Positions 9,920 to 18,796 of a stretch of DNA of 64,000 nt are shown piece after piece. The notes beneath the pieces are model-generated. The model worked only from the letters and a program-made list of their open reading frames with translations, was not told the DNA's origin and ran no database searches. Within the stretch, counting starts at the first letter, position 1. The number at the start of each line of letters is the position of its first letter. This DNA is from an uncultured Porphyromonadaceae bacterium. GTDB taxonomy: Bacteria > Bacteroidota > Bacteroidia > Bacteroidales > Muribaculaceae. Made by a program: the position numbers and the translations under genes. Location: assembly GCA_902495075.1 (NCBI GenBank), contig CABUVO010000009.1, positions 43,367 through 107,366 on the forward strand, written 5' to 3'.

Positions 9920-12562
9920 ATGATGACTAAACTGAAATTGAAACAAATCATCACCTGCGTGGCTGTTGCCGGTCTTTTGATTGGTACCGGGAGTGCCGAT
10001 GCGGGCTTATTCAGAAAGAAAAAAGCAAAAGACACCAAGGAAACTCCCGCTCTTACGGGGCTTGCGAAAGACAGCGCCGAGATGGCGAAGAAGCTCGCGG
10101 ATGCAACTCTCTACAGCGGCATGTTCGACTGCCGCATGGACAAGGAAGGCTCTCTATTCTTTGTTCTACCTGACAGCATTTTCAATCATGAATATCTGCT
10201 TTCGAGTCGTGTAAACGGTATTTCGTCTACAGGTGATTACGTAGCAGGACAGATGAACATCACTCCCCTCGTGGTGAGTTTCTCGAAAGATGAGCACAAC
10301 GTATATATGCACATCGTGCAGGCGGGGAATGTGATCAACGATAATGATCCTATTAAAGTTTCGTTCGACAGAAACATGATTAATCCCGTGGTGAAAGGTT
10401 TCAAAATCAAGAACCGCGACGGGAAGAGAGTTGTGATTGATGTCACATCATTCTTTGTAGGGAATGAGAAACTTATATCGCCCATAAAGGATAATGATCC
10501 TATTGCGGCAGCATTGAGCGGACGTAAAGGTATAGACGGAACTTACTACAAAGATGGTTCATCCATCACCAAAGTAAAGGCTTTCCCCGACAATATCATC
10601 ATCGAAAGCCGACTTGCTTATACCACTCCCAAAGCGCATGACCCATACACTGTAGTGGTGTCGCGTTCTCTGATGAAACTTCCTGATGTGCCGATGAAGA
10701 GCCGTCTTCAGGACAATCGTGTGGGTTACTTCTATGATATGAAGAAACTCTATTCCTCCGATCTTGACAAGGTGGAGAGTTATGCCATTATCAACCGTTT
10801 CCGCGTGGAGCCTAAAGAGGAAGACATGCAGGCATATTTTGCCGGTCAGCTCGTGGAGCCTAAGAAAAAGATCGTGTTCTATGTAGATGCCGCTTTTCCT
10901 GACAAATGGCGCGCTGCCGTGAAAGAGGGTATAGAATACTGGAACACGGCGTTCGAGGCAGCAGGTTTCAAGAATGTGGTGGAAGCTCGCGATTATCCTG
11001 TGGGTGATTCGGAATTTGATCCCGATGACGTGCGTTTCAATTGCGTGCGTTATAGCGTCACTCCTACCGCAAATGCCATGGGTCCTTCATATTGCGATCC
11101 CCGCACCGGTGAAATCCTTGGGGCTGATGTCATTTGGTATCACAATGTGCTGTCGCTCGTTCATGACTGGCGTTTTGTTCAGACGGGTGCGGTAGATCCG
11201 CGTGTGCGTACCAAAGTTTTTGCCGATTCCGTGATGTATGAATCTCTGACTTATGTCACTGCCCATGAGATCGGTCACTGTCTTGGTCTGATGCATAACA
11301 TGGGTGCTTCTCACGCTTATACTATTGAGAATCTCCGCGATCCTGAGTTTACACAGAAATATGGAACAACACCCTCGATCATGGACTATGCCCGCAATAA
11401 CTTTGTGGCACAGCCCGGTGATTTTGAGCGTGGTGTGCGCATGACTCCCCCTCCTGTGGGCGTTTACGATATCCATGCCATTAACTGGGGTTATCGTCTG
11501 ATTCCCGGAAATTTGACAATGCAACAGGAGAAACCTGTGCTTGACAAATGGATAGAGGAAAAGGAGAATGATCCGATGTATGAATTCGGAGCTCAGCAGT
11601 TTATGGGTACTGTCGATCCTACAGACCAGACTGAAGACCTCAGTAACGATCATATCACCGCCGGCGACATGGCGATATCCAACATGAAGATAATCATGAA
11701 CAACTTTGAGGACTGGGCAGGCGAGCCGGGACGTGACTACGAGGCTCTACTCCCAACCTACAAAGCTTTGATCAGCCAGTATCTGCGTCATATCTCGCAT
11801 GTGATCCCTTATATCGGCGGTATAGAGTTCAAGGAAATTGTGCAGGGACGCAATCAAGGACCTCACCGCAAATATTTCTCAAAAACGGATACGCGCCGCG
11901 CAATGGACTGGTTGCTTGGTCAGGCACGTTCACGCGACTGGCTGTCGCCCGCTTCTTTGAATCTTAAATTTGAGGAGGCTCCCGTATGGCGCGACCGTAT
12001 GGACAAGGCAATTGTATCGGCATTGCTTTCGCCTGTGAATCTCGGAGGGATAAACGCAGGTCATGAAACGGATCCGCAAAGGTGTTACTCTGTAGCGGAT
12101 TATGCCGATGACGCAATCAAGGGAATATTTGCAGCCGCTTATGCCAACCGTAAACTTGACGATACGGAACGTCGCCTGCAGAGCGCGGCTCTGGAGATTA
12201 TGGTCAGCGGAGCCGGACTCACAATGCCCGGTGGCAAATCAAAGAGCCTTACCGATGAAGGTGGAATAAACTGGACAGAGGCAGATCCGATATCCATACT
12301 TGGAATCGAACCGTCCCTTCCGTGTTCGCGTGACGCAGCCTGCAGTCATGCTGCCAGACATGAAGGTGACAATTCGTTTTTCCGTCTTGCCTTCGGTTAT
12401 CCCGCGCTTCCGGCGGAGATGCTGAAGCCGTTGATGTATTCTCGTCTGAAAAAGATACAGACGCTTTATCGTCGCGCTGCGTCATCTGCTCCCGATGCCT
12501 CTACGCGTGAATTCTATGAATACCAGCTCCGCAACATAGGACTGGCTCTTGAACCGAAATAA
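9920..12562 (+). CDS. Secreted zinc-dependent metalloprotease, paralogue 2
   Basis: This 880-residue protein is a clear paralogue of the product of 1275-3899, with long near-identical stretches (GIEYWN.AFEAAGFKN, VTPTANAMGPSY, PPPVGVYDI). It has a signal peptide (about residues 1-29, ending SADA) and a zinc motif HEIGHCLGLMH with ligands H449, H453 and H459 and catalytic E450. The Met-turn PSIMDYARNN is present. It differs most at the N terminus and in the C-terminal 80 residues. It begins the second module and is expected to be an exported endopeptidase. Two adjacent ATGs are in frame (9920 and 9923), and either could be used. Confidence 0.9.
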   Translation: MMTKLKLKQIITCVAVAGLLIGTGSADAGLFRKKKAKDTKETPALTGLAKDSAEMAKKLADATLYSGMFDCRMDKEGSLFFVLPDSIFNHEYLLSSRVNGISSTGDYVAGQMNITPLVVSFSKDEHNVYMHIVQAGNVINDNDPIKVSFDRNMINPVVKGFKIKNRDGKRVVIDVTSFFVGNEKLISPIKDNDPIAAALSGRKGIDGTYYKDGSSITKVKAFPDNIIIESRLAYTTPKAHDPYTVVVSRSLMKLPDVPMKSRLQDNRVGYFYDMKKLYSSDLDKVESYAIINRFRVEPKEEDMQAYFAGQLVEPKKKIVFYVDAAFPDKWRAAVKEGIEYWNTAFEAAGFKNVVEARDYPVGDSEFDPDDVRFNCVRYSVTPTANAMGPSYCDPRTGEILGADVIWYHNVLSLVHDWRFVQTGAVDPRVRTKVFADSVMYESLTYVTAHEIGHCLGLMHNMGASHAYTIENLRDPEFTQKYGTTPSIMDYARNNFVAQPGDFERGVRMTPPPVGVYDIHAINWGYRLIPGNLTMQQEKPVLDKWIEEKENDPMYEFGAQQFMGTVDPTDQTEDLSNDHITAGDMAISNMKIIMNNFEDWAGEPGRDYEALLPTYKALISQYLRHISHVIPYIGGIEFKEIVQGRNQGPHRKYFSKTDTRRAMDWLLGQARSRDWLSPASLNLKFEEAPVWRDRMDKAIVSALLSPVNLGGINAGHETDPQRCYSVADYADDAIKGIFAAAYANRKLDDTERRLQSAALEIMVSGAGLTMPGGKSKSLTDEGGINWTEADPISILGIEPSLPCSRDAACSHAARHEGDNSFFRLAFGYPALPAEMLKPLMYSRLKKIQTLYRRAASSAPDASTREFYEYQLRNIGLALEPK

Positions 12563-12586
12563 CAAACAGCTTAAAGCCTACATCAT

Positions 12587-15500
12587 ATGCAAAAGAACGC
12601 TTTGATATTATTTATCATTTGTCTCATGGCACTTCCAGCTTTAGGTGCTCCTGAGGGAACTTCGTATCTGACGGGAACTGTGCTTGATGAGAAAGAGGAG
12701 CCTCTTGTAGGGGCTACCGTGAGGGTGGAAGGAGTGCCGGGAGGTGCCGCTACCGATATCGACGGTAAGTTCAAGGTTGTCCTTTCAGCACGCAAGACAT
12801 CGCGTCTGATAGTCACCTGCTTCGGTTATGAGACACGTCGCATGGATGTGGGTAAAGACACGAAGAATCTGGTTGTCAGAATGACAGAGGTGCATTCCGA
12901 GATAGATGAGCTCGTGGTGATTGGCTACGGCACAGCAAAAAGATCGGAATTGACCTCGTCGGTGGAAACCATCAGTTCGAAGGATCTGTTGAAGATTCCG
13001 GCGATGAATATCGACCAGTCGTTGGGCGGTCAGGTTGCAGGTCTTGGTGTCAAGGCTGTTACTGGCGACCCATCGTCAGCGAGGGAGTCGACTATGAGTA
13101 TTCGTGGAAATCTCGACAGTCCGTTGCTCGTCATTGATGGTGTGCCCCGTTTTTCTTCAACAACCAACGAAGGTGAGATGCGTCTGTCAGACCTCAATCC
13201 GGATGATATCGAGAGTATTTCCATTCTGAAAGACGCCGCAGCTTCTGCTGTGTATGGTGCGCGTGCAGCCAACGGAGTAATTCTTGTTCAGACAAAGCGT
13301 GGAAAGAGCGACAAAGTCAGAATCAATTATCGCGGACAGCTTAATTTCGATGACGCTACCTATCTGCCGAAATTCCTGAATGCCCGTCAGTTTGCCGAAC
13401 TTTACAACCGTGCTGTCGAGGCTAATCCGGATGGCGGATACAATAAATATGATCTCGACCTTCTTGGCTCCAATCCAAATCTTTATGGAGATTCTTCACT
13501 TTTCGACTATTTCCATAAGTGGGGTCACACGCAGCGTCATTCTCTGTCGGTGTCGGGCGGTGTGAAGTCTGTGAGATATCTTGTGTCGGCAGGTTATTCC
13601 GAGTCAAAAGGTCTTTATTCCAATATCGGTAGAAACCGTTTCAATTATTCGTTGCGCACTGATGCCGATATTCTTAAGGGTCTCACACTCTCTGTGAATC
13701 TGACAGGGTCGATTACTAACTACAAGAACAACAACAATCCGCTTACAATCGATGATGCATATGCATATTCTCCGATAGAGGTTTTGCAATATACCGACGG
13801 GTCTTATGCCAGCCTTGAGGGTTACAATCCTCTTGTATCAGTGCGTGGTCTCGGTGGCTATCAGAAAACAAAATCCGACTACCATACCCTCAACGCACAG
13901 CTGCGTTATCAGATACCGAAGGTTGACGGACTGGAGATATATGTGACTGCCACTCATGACATGAATCATTCGGGAGTGACTACATATTCGAAACCGGTGC
14001 AACTTAGTGTATACAATCCGCTGACAGGTGAGATTACAATCGATCCGTCGTCGGTATATCCGGCTTCGCGAATAACGATGAGCGACAGAGAGCAGAGCGT
14101 GCATAATACTCTTCTTGAAGGTGGCATAAGCTACAACCATACTTTCAATGACAAGCATCATGTCACCGGTCTGGCAGTGATCAACTATCAGGATTACCAG
14201 AACAAGTATCTTCGCGGCACCAATCCTAACCTCTCGGGTGAGAAGCCGGAGATTCTCGGATCGTCATCGACTGCTTCTCTTTCCGGAAACGAATACAACA
14301 GCCAGCGAGCATCTACCGTGGGTCGTGTGACTTATGGTTTTGACAGCCGCTATTTTGCAGAGTTTTCTTTCCGTGTGGATGGTTCGACACGTTTTTCTCC
14401 AAGTAAACGCTGGGGTTTCTTCCCGACGTTCTCGGCATCTTGGGTGCTCTCGAATGAGAAATTTTTCAAAGTTTCTCCTTCGATAATCTCGCAGGCAAAA
14501 CTTCGTGCTTCTGCCGGTATTCTCGGTGATGACGGAGTTGCGTCTGATTTTGGTTATCTGCAGTTCTATAGCTTTACAAACACCGAGGGATATAACTTCG
14601 GAGGCAACTGGCTGCCCGGACTTCTTCCTTCATTGAGTTCTTATCCGAATGAATCGCTGACGTGGGGCAAGTCGAAGGATTTTAATGTCGGTCTTGACCT
14701 CGGATTCTGGAACAACCGAGTTACAGCAACCGTTGAATGGTATCAGCGCACACGCACCAATATGGTGACAGATGCCCGTGAGTATCTCTTCCCGCCCACA
14801 GTGGGAACAGGCGGCGTGCTTCCGTCGGTCAATATCGGTAAAGTGCGTTTCTCCGGTGTGGATTTCACGATTCGACACAATAATACAATCGGTGATTTCA
14901 ACTATGACCTCAGCTTCAATATCGGCACATCCGAGAATAAGGTGCTCGATTGGGGAGATGAATCTTCCCTTCCGGAGGCTCAGCGTCGCAAAGGGAAGCC
15001 GTTTACCGTGAATTCCCTCTATGTGGCTGACGGATTATTCCAGAGCTATGAAGAGATTGCCGCATGGCCTGTGGATCAGGATGGTAAGAAAAATGCCACA
15101 CTTGCTCCCGGCGATATAAAGTATCTGGATCAGGATGGAGATAATATCCTTACTGTGAATGATATGGTGTTTGTGGAAGATTCCTCGCTTCCGACAGTGA
15201 CCTATGGCTTCGGTGTCGGTGGCAGTTGGAAAGGAATCCATGTGAATCTCTCGTTCCAGGGCGCAGGAGGATACAATCAGCTGATCAGCGAGCTTTACAC
15301 ATTGGAAAACAATTCGTTGCAACGTTTCCAGGATTACCATTACACCGACACCTGGACGCCGGATAATCCCAATGCAAGCTATCCGAGGGTGAAATTCGCA
15401 ACCACCGGCGACAATAACCGTCGAAGCAGCACATACTGGGTTAAGAAATGTAATTTCTTGCGTCTTAAGGCTTTGACGGTAGGGTATTCCCTTCCGATGT

Positions 15501-15655
15501 CAATCCTGCGCAAAACGAAACTTACCTCTGTAGATGTTTCCTTTCAGGCAAGCAACCTTTGCACATGGTCTTCGCTTCACAACATGGATCCGGAGTCGCT
15601 TCGCGGTTATCCGTTGCAGCGTTCCTATGGTTTCTCAATCGCTTTCGGTTTCTGA
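12587..15655 (+). CDS. SusC/RagA-family TonB-linked outer membrane transporter, paralogue 2
   Basis: The 1022-residue product has a signal peptide ending near ALGA and a carboxypeptidase-D-like domain (LTGTVLDEKEEPLVGATVRV). The plug carries DDIESISILKDAAASAVYGAR, and the barrel ends in AFGF. It is closely related to the SusC of the first module along its whole length (shared QSYEEIAAWPVDQDG and NMDPESLRGYPL). It begins 24 bases after the protease stop. It is a TonB-dependent importer working with the SusD downstream. The split of two near-parallel systems suggests divergence for different peptide substrates. Confidence 0.95.
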   Translation: MQKNALILFIICLMALPALGAPEGTSYLTGTVLDEKEEPLVGATVRVEGVPGGAATDIDGKFKVVLSARKTSRLIVTCFGYETRRMDVGKDTKNLVVRMTEVHSEIDELVVIGYGTAKRSELTSSVETISSKDLLKIPAMNIDQSLGGQVAGLGVKAVTGDPSSARESTMSIRGNLDSPLLVIDGVPRFSSTTNEGEMRLSDLNPDDIESISILKDAAASAVYGARAANGVILVQTKRGKSDKVRINYRGQLNFDDATYLPKFLNARQFAELYNRAVEANPDGGYNKYDLDLLGSNPNLYGDSSLFDYFHKWGHTQRHSLSVSGGVKSVRYLVSAGYSESKGLYSNIGRNRFNYSLRTDADILKGLTLSVNLTGSITNYKNNNNPLTIDDAYAYSPIEVLQYTDGSYASLEGYNPLVSVRGLGGYQKTKSDYHTLNAQLRYQIPKVDGLEIYVTATHDMNHSGVTTYSKPVQLSVYNPLTGEITIDPSSVYPASRITMSDREQSVHNTLLEGGISYNHTFNDKHHVTGLAVINYQDYQNKYLRGTNPNLSGEKPEILGSSSTASLSGNEYNSQRASTVGRVTYGFDSRYFAEFSFRVDGSTRFSPSKRWGFFPTFSASWVLSNEKFFKVSPSIISQAKLRASAGILGDDGVASDFGYLQFYSFTNTEGYNFGGNWLPGLLPSLSSYPNESLTWGKSKDFNVGLDLGFWNNRVTATVEWYQRTRTNMVTDAREYLFPPTVGTGGVLPSVNIGKVRFSGVDFTIRHNNTIGDFNYDLSFNIGTSENKVLDWGDESSLPEAQRRKGKPFTVNSLYVADGLFQSYEEIAAWPVDQDGKKNATLAPGDIKYLDQDGDNILTVNDMVFVEDSSLPTVTYGFGVGGSWKGIHVNLSFQGAGGYNQLISELYTLENNSLQRFQDYHYTDTWTPDNPNASYPRVKFATTGDNNRRSSTYWVKKCNFLRLKALTVGYSLPMSILRKTKLTSVDVSFQASNLCTWSSLHNMDPESLRGYPLQRSYGFSIAFGF

Positions 15656-15847
15656 TATATAAGATATTCAACTTTCGCAAGCGTAAAGTTGAAGTTTATA
15701 AGTTTAATCGCGCTCTGCGCAGTTTATGAGTTTATTTGCTGCTAATAAACAATAGATCAATCATATTCGCTGCATATAAACTTCTAAACTTTTAAACTCC
15801 TAAACCTTAAGTTGAAGCTTGCGAAACTTAAATAAGATATTTAGGCT
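15656..15847. repeat. SusC-SusD intergenic segment with inverted and flanking direct repeats
   Basis: In the first module SusC and SusD overlap, but here a 192-base insert separates them. It has a 9-base direct repeat, TAAGATATT, at 15660-15668 and 15833-15841, and just inside it a 10-base inverted repeat, TTTCGCAAGC at 15673-15682 and GCTTGCGAAA at 15817-15826. The interior consists of AAACTT/TAAACTCC-like heptamers and GCGCAGTTTATGAGTTTA, a near copy of which also lies at 3912-3932. This resembles a small non-autonomous insertion with a target duplication, but the inverted ends are imperfect. Confidence 0.45.
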
Positions 15848-17620
15848 ATGAAGATAAATAAAATAATATATTCGGCTATTATAGCGTGTTTTGTCGTATC
15901 GCTATCCTCTTGCAATGGCATTTTCCGGGATGCGCCTAACGACAAATTGTCGGAAAACATGATATGGAGCGATGAAAAGTTGCTTGATGAATACACCGGC
16001 AGCTGGTATCACAACATGGACAATGGCTTCACTATACTTGTATCAACGATGATCAAGAACAACGGAGAGGAATTTGAGCCATGGTTTGGCGATCAGCTCA
16101 CGGTGGGTCGGCGCGACTGGTATCAGGCTGGGTATGGAGAAATTCTTAAAGGGTCGGCAACGATGATCAATGGTCGCAGCCGCCTGGTTTGGCAGTCTGC
16201 CTATGAGCAGATCCGCTCTCTCAACAAGCTTTTTGCCCATGAAAGTGAGCTCCCGGCATCTATTCACGACCGGATCATAGGGGAGGCGCATTTCTTCCGT
16301 GCATGGTATTTTTATACGCTTCTGCAGCGGTACGGCGGGGTAATGCTTGTTGACAGGGTTTTTGATCCGTTGGTAGAGACTGTGAAATACCCTCGTGCAT
16401 CATATGAAGAGATGGTGGACTTCATCACCAAAGAGGCGTTCGAGGCTTCTAAGTTACTTCCGGTAGAGCATGAGGCTCGTAATGTAGGGCGCGTAACCAA
16501 AGGCGCGGCTTACATGCTGATGGGCAAAACCTATTTCTGGGCTGCCGGCGTGCATTATCAGAATGCGGAGAAACCATATCTCGGTTTCCCTGATGACCGC
16601 TCTGCGAAGATGCGCCGTCTCGCCGCCGAGGCTTACGACAAAGTGTTGGAACTCCATGAGTATGATCTCTTGCCTGTAAACGGTAACACAATCCGTGAAA
16701 AGGCTCTCAATTACCGCAATATATTCCTGACAAAAAATTCGCAGGAATCAATCTTGGAGTATCAGCATAATGATGACGGAGACTTTTCGACAGGTCTCGG
16801 TCATAAACTCGACCGCGATGCAGCCCCGCCATCAATGACAGGTACCAACTGCGCGTATAATCCCACACAGAATCATGTGGATGAATACCGCATGGCAAAC
16901 GGCAAACGCATCGACGAACCCGGATCAGGATATGACGAGGATCATCCTTACGATAACCGTGACACACGTTTCTATGCGAATGTGCTTTATGACGGAGCCG
17001 AATGGGCTGGCAAAACGCTCGACATGCATAACACAATAGTTGACGGGAAAACAGTGCCCGGTGTTGATATCACACCTTATGGCACATCAACCACCGCATC
17101 TGTTACTCGCACCGGATATTATATGGCGAAGTTCCTTCGTGAGAACCAGCAGATCAATACCGATGAAACTTATGCAAGTTCACAGAATTATATAATCTGG
17201 CGTTTTGCGGAGCTGCTTCTCGACTATGCTGAAATCGATTGGTATGAGAACCGTGCCGGCGATGCATTGCAGAAAATAAACCGGATCCGCAACCGTGTCG
17301 GAATGCCGTCACTCGGGTCTGTCACTCTTGAAGATATCCTCAATGAGCGTCGCGTAGAGTTGGCGTTTGAGAAAACTACATATTGGGACTTGTTGCGTCT
17401 CGGGATTGCGGAAGATGCTATGTGTGGCGATACGAACCCGCTTTATCGTGTGAATATCACTCAAGGAGAGGATGGAACAAAGCGTTACACTTATTCTGTG
17501 GTAAACGGTCGTAACACTAACATTCGTTACTTTGACAAACGACAATATTTCTGGTCCATCTCCTGGAGCGACGTCCGCTATCATGGAGTTGAACAGAATC
17601 CGGACTGGAGTGAAGTATAA
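15848..17620 (+). CDS. SusD/RagB-family nutrient-binding lipoprotein, paralogue 2
   Basis: This 590-residue protein has lipobox LSSC at about residues 19-22 and the SusD fold with the C-terminal signature LNERRVELAFEKTTYWDLLRL. It aligns end to end with the product of 6999-8771 without a length change. It is anchored on the outer leaflet as the lid of the SusC partner 190 bases upstream. The intervening insert means translation is no longer coupled, unlike the first module. Confidence 0.95.
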   Translation: MKINKIIYSAIIACFVVSLSSCNGIFRDAPNDKLSENMIWSDEKLLDEYTGSWYHNMDNGFTILVSTMIKNNGEEFEPWFGDQLTVGRRDWYQAGYGEILKGSATMINGRSRLVWQSAYEQIRSLNKLFAHESELPASIHDRIIGEAHFFRAWYFYTLLQRYGGVMLVDRVFDPLVETVKYPRASYEEMVDFITKEAFEASKLLPVEHEARNVGRVTKGAAYMLMGKTYFWAAGVHYQNAEKPYLGFPDDRSAKMRRLAAEAYDKVLELHEYDLLPVNGNTIREKALNYRNIFLTKNSQESILEYQHNDDGDFSTGLGHKLDRDAAPPSMTGTNCAYNPTQNHVDEYRMANGKRIDEPGSGYDEDHPYDNRDTRFYANVLYDGAEWAGKTLDMHNTIVDGKTVPGVDITPYGTSTTASVTRTGYYMAKFLRENQQINTDETYASSQNYIIWRFAELLLDYAEIDWYENRAGDALQKINRIRNRVGMPSLGSVTLEDILNERRVELAFEKTTYWDLLRLGIAEDAMCGDTNPLYRVNITQGEDGTKRYTYSVVNGRNTNIRYFDKRQYFWSISWSDVRYHGVEQNPDWSEV

Positions 17621-17630
17621 TATTGAGGCA

Positions 17631-17696
17631 TTAGGTTTTAGGCATTAGGCATTAGAAGTTTTGCCTAAAGCCTAAAGCCTAAAGCCTAAAACCTAA
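17631..17696. repeat. Heptamer arrays forming a long inverted repeat
   Basis: The left arm (17631-17655) is built from TTAGGCA units and the right arm (17672-17696) from AGCCTAA units. The arms are complementary over 25 bases with two mismatches around a 16-base loop. This would form a long RNA hairpin between the SusD gene and the secreted-protein gene. No T tract follows. Confidence 0.75.
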
Positions 17697-17707
17697 ATAT
17701 AACAGTT

Positions 17708-18598
17708 ATGAAGAAAACATTACTCACATTGGCAGCATTTGCTGTAGTAGGTACGCTCAGCGCTCAGACAACCTATAATTTCTTTGATCCCGCTGATTGC
17801 GATGCCGATGGTTTCCTCTGGTTCGACACAAAGGAAAAACTCGACAAATATGTAGGCTATCCTTCCAGAATGCTGGTGAAGCTTGTTGATCCGAATTATG
17901 AGTTGGCAGATTTCACAACTCCCGAATGTATAAAGGATGAGGCTTATCAAGGATATGGCACCGACGGAGTGAAAGGTGGTGCCGGTTCAAAGAAAGGTGC
18001 GATTAAGCTCCCTGTAGCCGGTGAGGATTTTGTCGGTTATGCGGCTCCGGCATGTCATGGTGGCGGTATATTGCTCCATCTTCCTGATTGCGCAAAAGTT
18101 GACATTTATGTCTCGGCAGAGCAGGAAAATATAAATCTTGGACTTCATACAGCCGAGGGAAATGTCGCAAATCGTGATCTTGGGATGTATAATTTGATTA
18201 AAGGAGGCGAATTTACTCCTGGATTTATGGGAGATGATCTTCCTGGTGTAAAGTATACCGGGTATTTCAATGATGTTGAGAAACTCGAAGACCCTGAATA
18301 TGGAGCACCCGGAAATCAGCGTTATTTCAAGATTCAGAGCGATAAGGGTGTGCAGAGGACAATACGCCTTGTGAATTATATGAAGACTTCACCTCTCTAT
18401 GTTCATGGAATTCGCGTGCTTCAATATACCGACAATGGCAATCCGTTTACTCCGAGTTCTGGTGTAGCCGGAATCGAGGCTGACGAGAATGCAGCTGTTG
18501 AATTCTTCAACATGCAGGGTGTGAAAGTTAGCGGTGAGGAGCCCGGTCTTTACATCCGTCGTCAGGGATCGAAAACCACTAAAGTCGTTGTTAAGTAA
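17708..18598 (+). CDS. Small secreted protein with C-terminal sorting-like tail, paralogue 2
   Basis: The 296-residue product is the counterpart of the 281-residue protein of the first module. The signal peptide (ending TLSAQ), the N-terminal TYNFFDPADCDADGFLWF and the C-terminal tail (VAGIEADENAAVEFFNMQG ... LYIRRQGSKTTKVVVK) are nearly the same, while the middle has diverged and carries a roughly 15-residue length difference. No catalytic motif is evident. Conservation of the two ends with a variable core fits a secreted binding protein whose specificity has drifted. This is inference. Confidence 0.8.
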   Translation: MKKTLLTLAAFAVVGTLSAQTTYNFFDPADCDADGFLWFDTKEKLDKYVGYPSRMLVKLVDPNYELADFTTPECIKDEAYQGYGTDGVKGGAGSKKGAIKLPVAGEDFVGYAAPACHGGGILLHLPDCAKVDIYVSAEQENINLGLHTAEGNVANRDLGMYNLIKGGEFTPGFMGDDLPGVKYTGYFNDVEKLEDPEYGAPGNQRYFKIQSDKGVQRTIRLVNYMKTSPLYVHGIRVLQYTDNGNPFTPSSGVAGIEADENAAVEFFNMQGVKVSGEEPGLYIRRQGSKTTKVVVK

Positions 18599-18624
18599 GA
18601 AGTAAAAAGTAAAAAGTAAGAAGG
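18596..18624. repeat. Heptamer array (AAGTAAG/AAGTAAA)
   Basis: Four consecutive seven-base units of the AAGTAAR type follow the stop codon of the secreted-protein gene and precede the structured repeat. Confidence 0.7.
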
Positions 18625-18642
18625 CAGTGCTGCTGCGTTAGT

Positions 18643-18763
18643 CCTCGAAGAGGGCATTTAGTTATAACCCCATATCGCTTGGAGGGATTCCTTGGAAGCA
18701 CTCCAGGCGGTGTGGGGGTACAAACCTGAAGAATCGCTGCGGCCTCGAAGAGGTCGATTGATA
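18643..18763 (+). repeat. Structured REP/BIME-like element, copy B
   Basis: Terminal CCTCGAAGAGG hairpins lie at 18643-18653 and 18743-18753. The central stem is 17 bp (18668-18684 with 18701-18717) and every position pairs although the arms differ from copy A. It occupies the same position as copy A, right after the second module's last gene. It also overlaps a spurious upstream extension of the following protease gene. Confidence 0.85.
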
Positions 18764-18796
18764 CACTGGCTTATGATTTTATATTTATCATTTATC

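Noticed and set aside
15673..15826. Second invertible promoter
   Set aside because: The inverted repeats are only 10 bases and imperfect beyond, no -33/-7 promoter is seen inside, and flanking direct repeats fit an insertion better.
18692..18796. Upstream extension of the M6 protease
   Set aside because: It translates the structured repeat and would place the signal peptide 35 residues into the protein.
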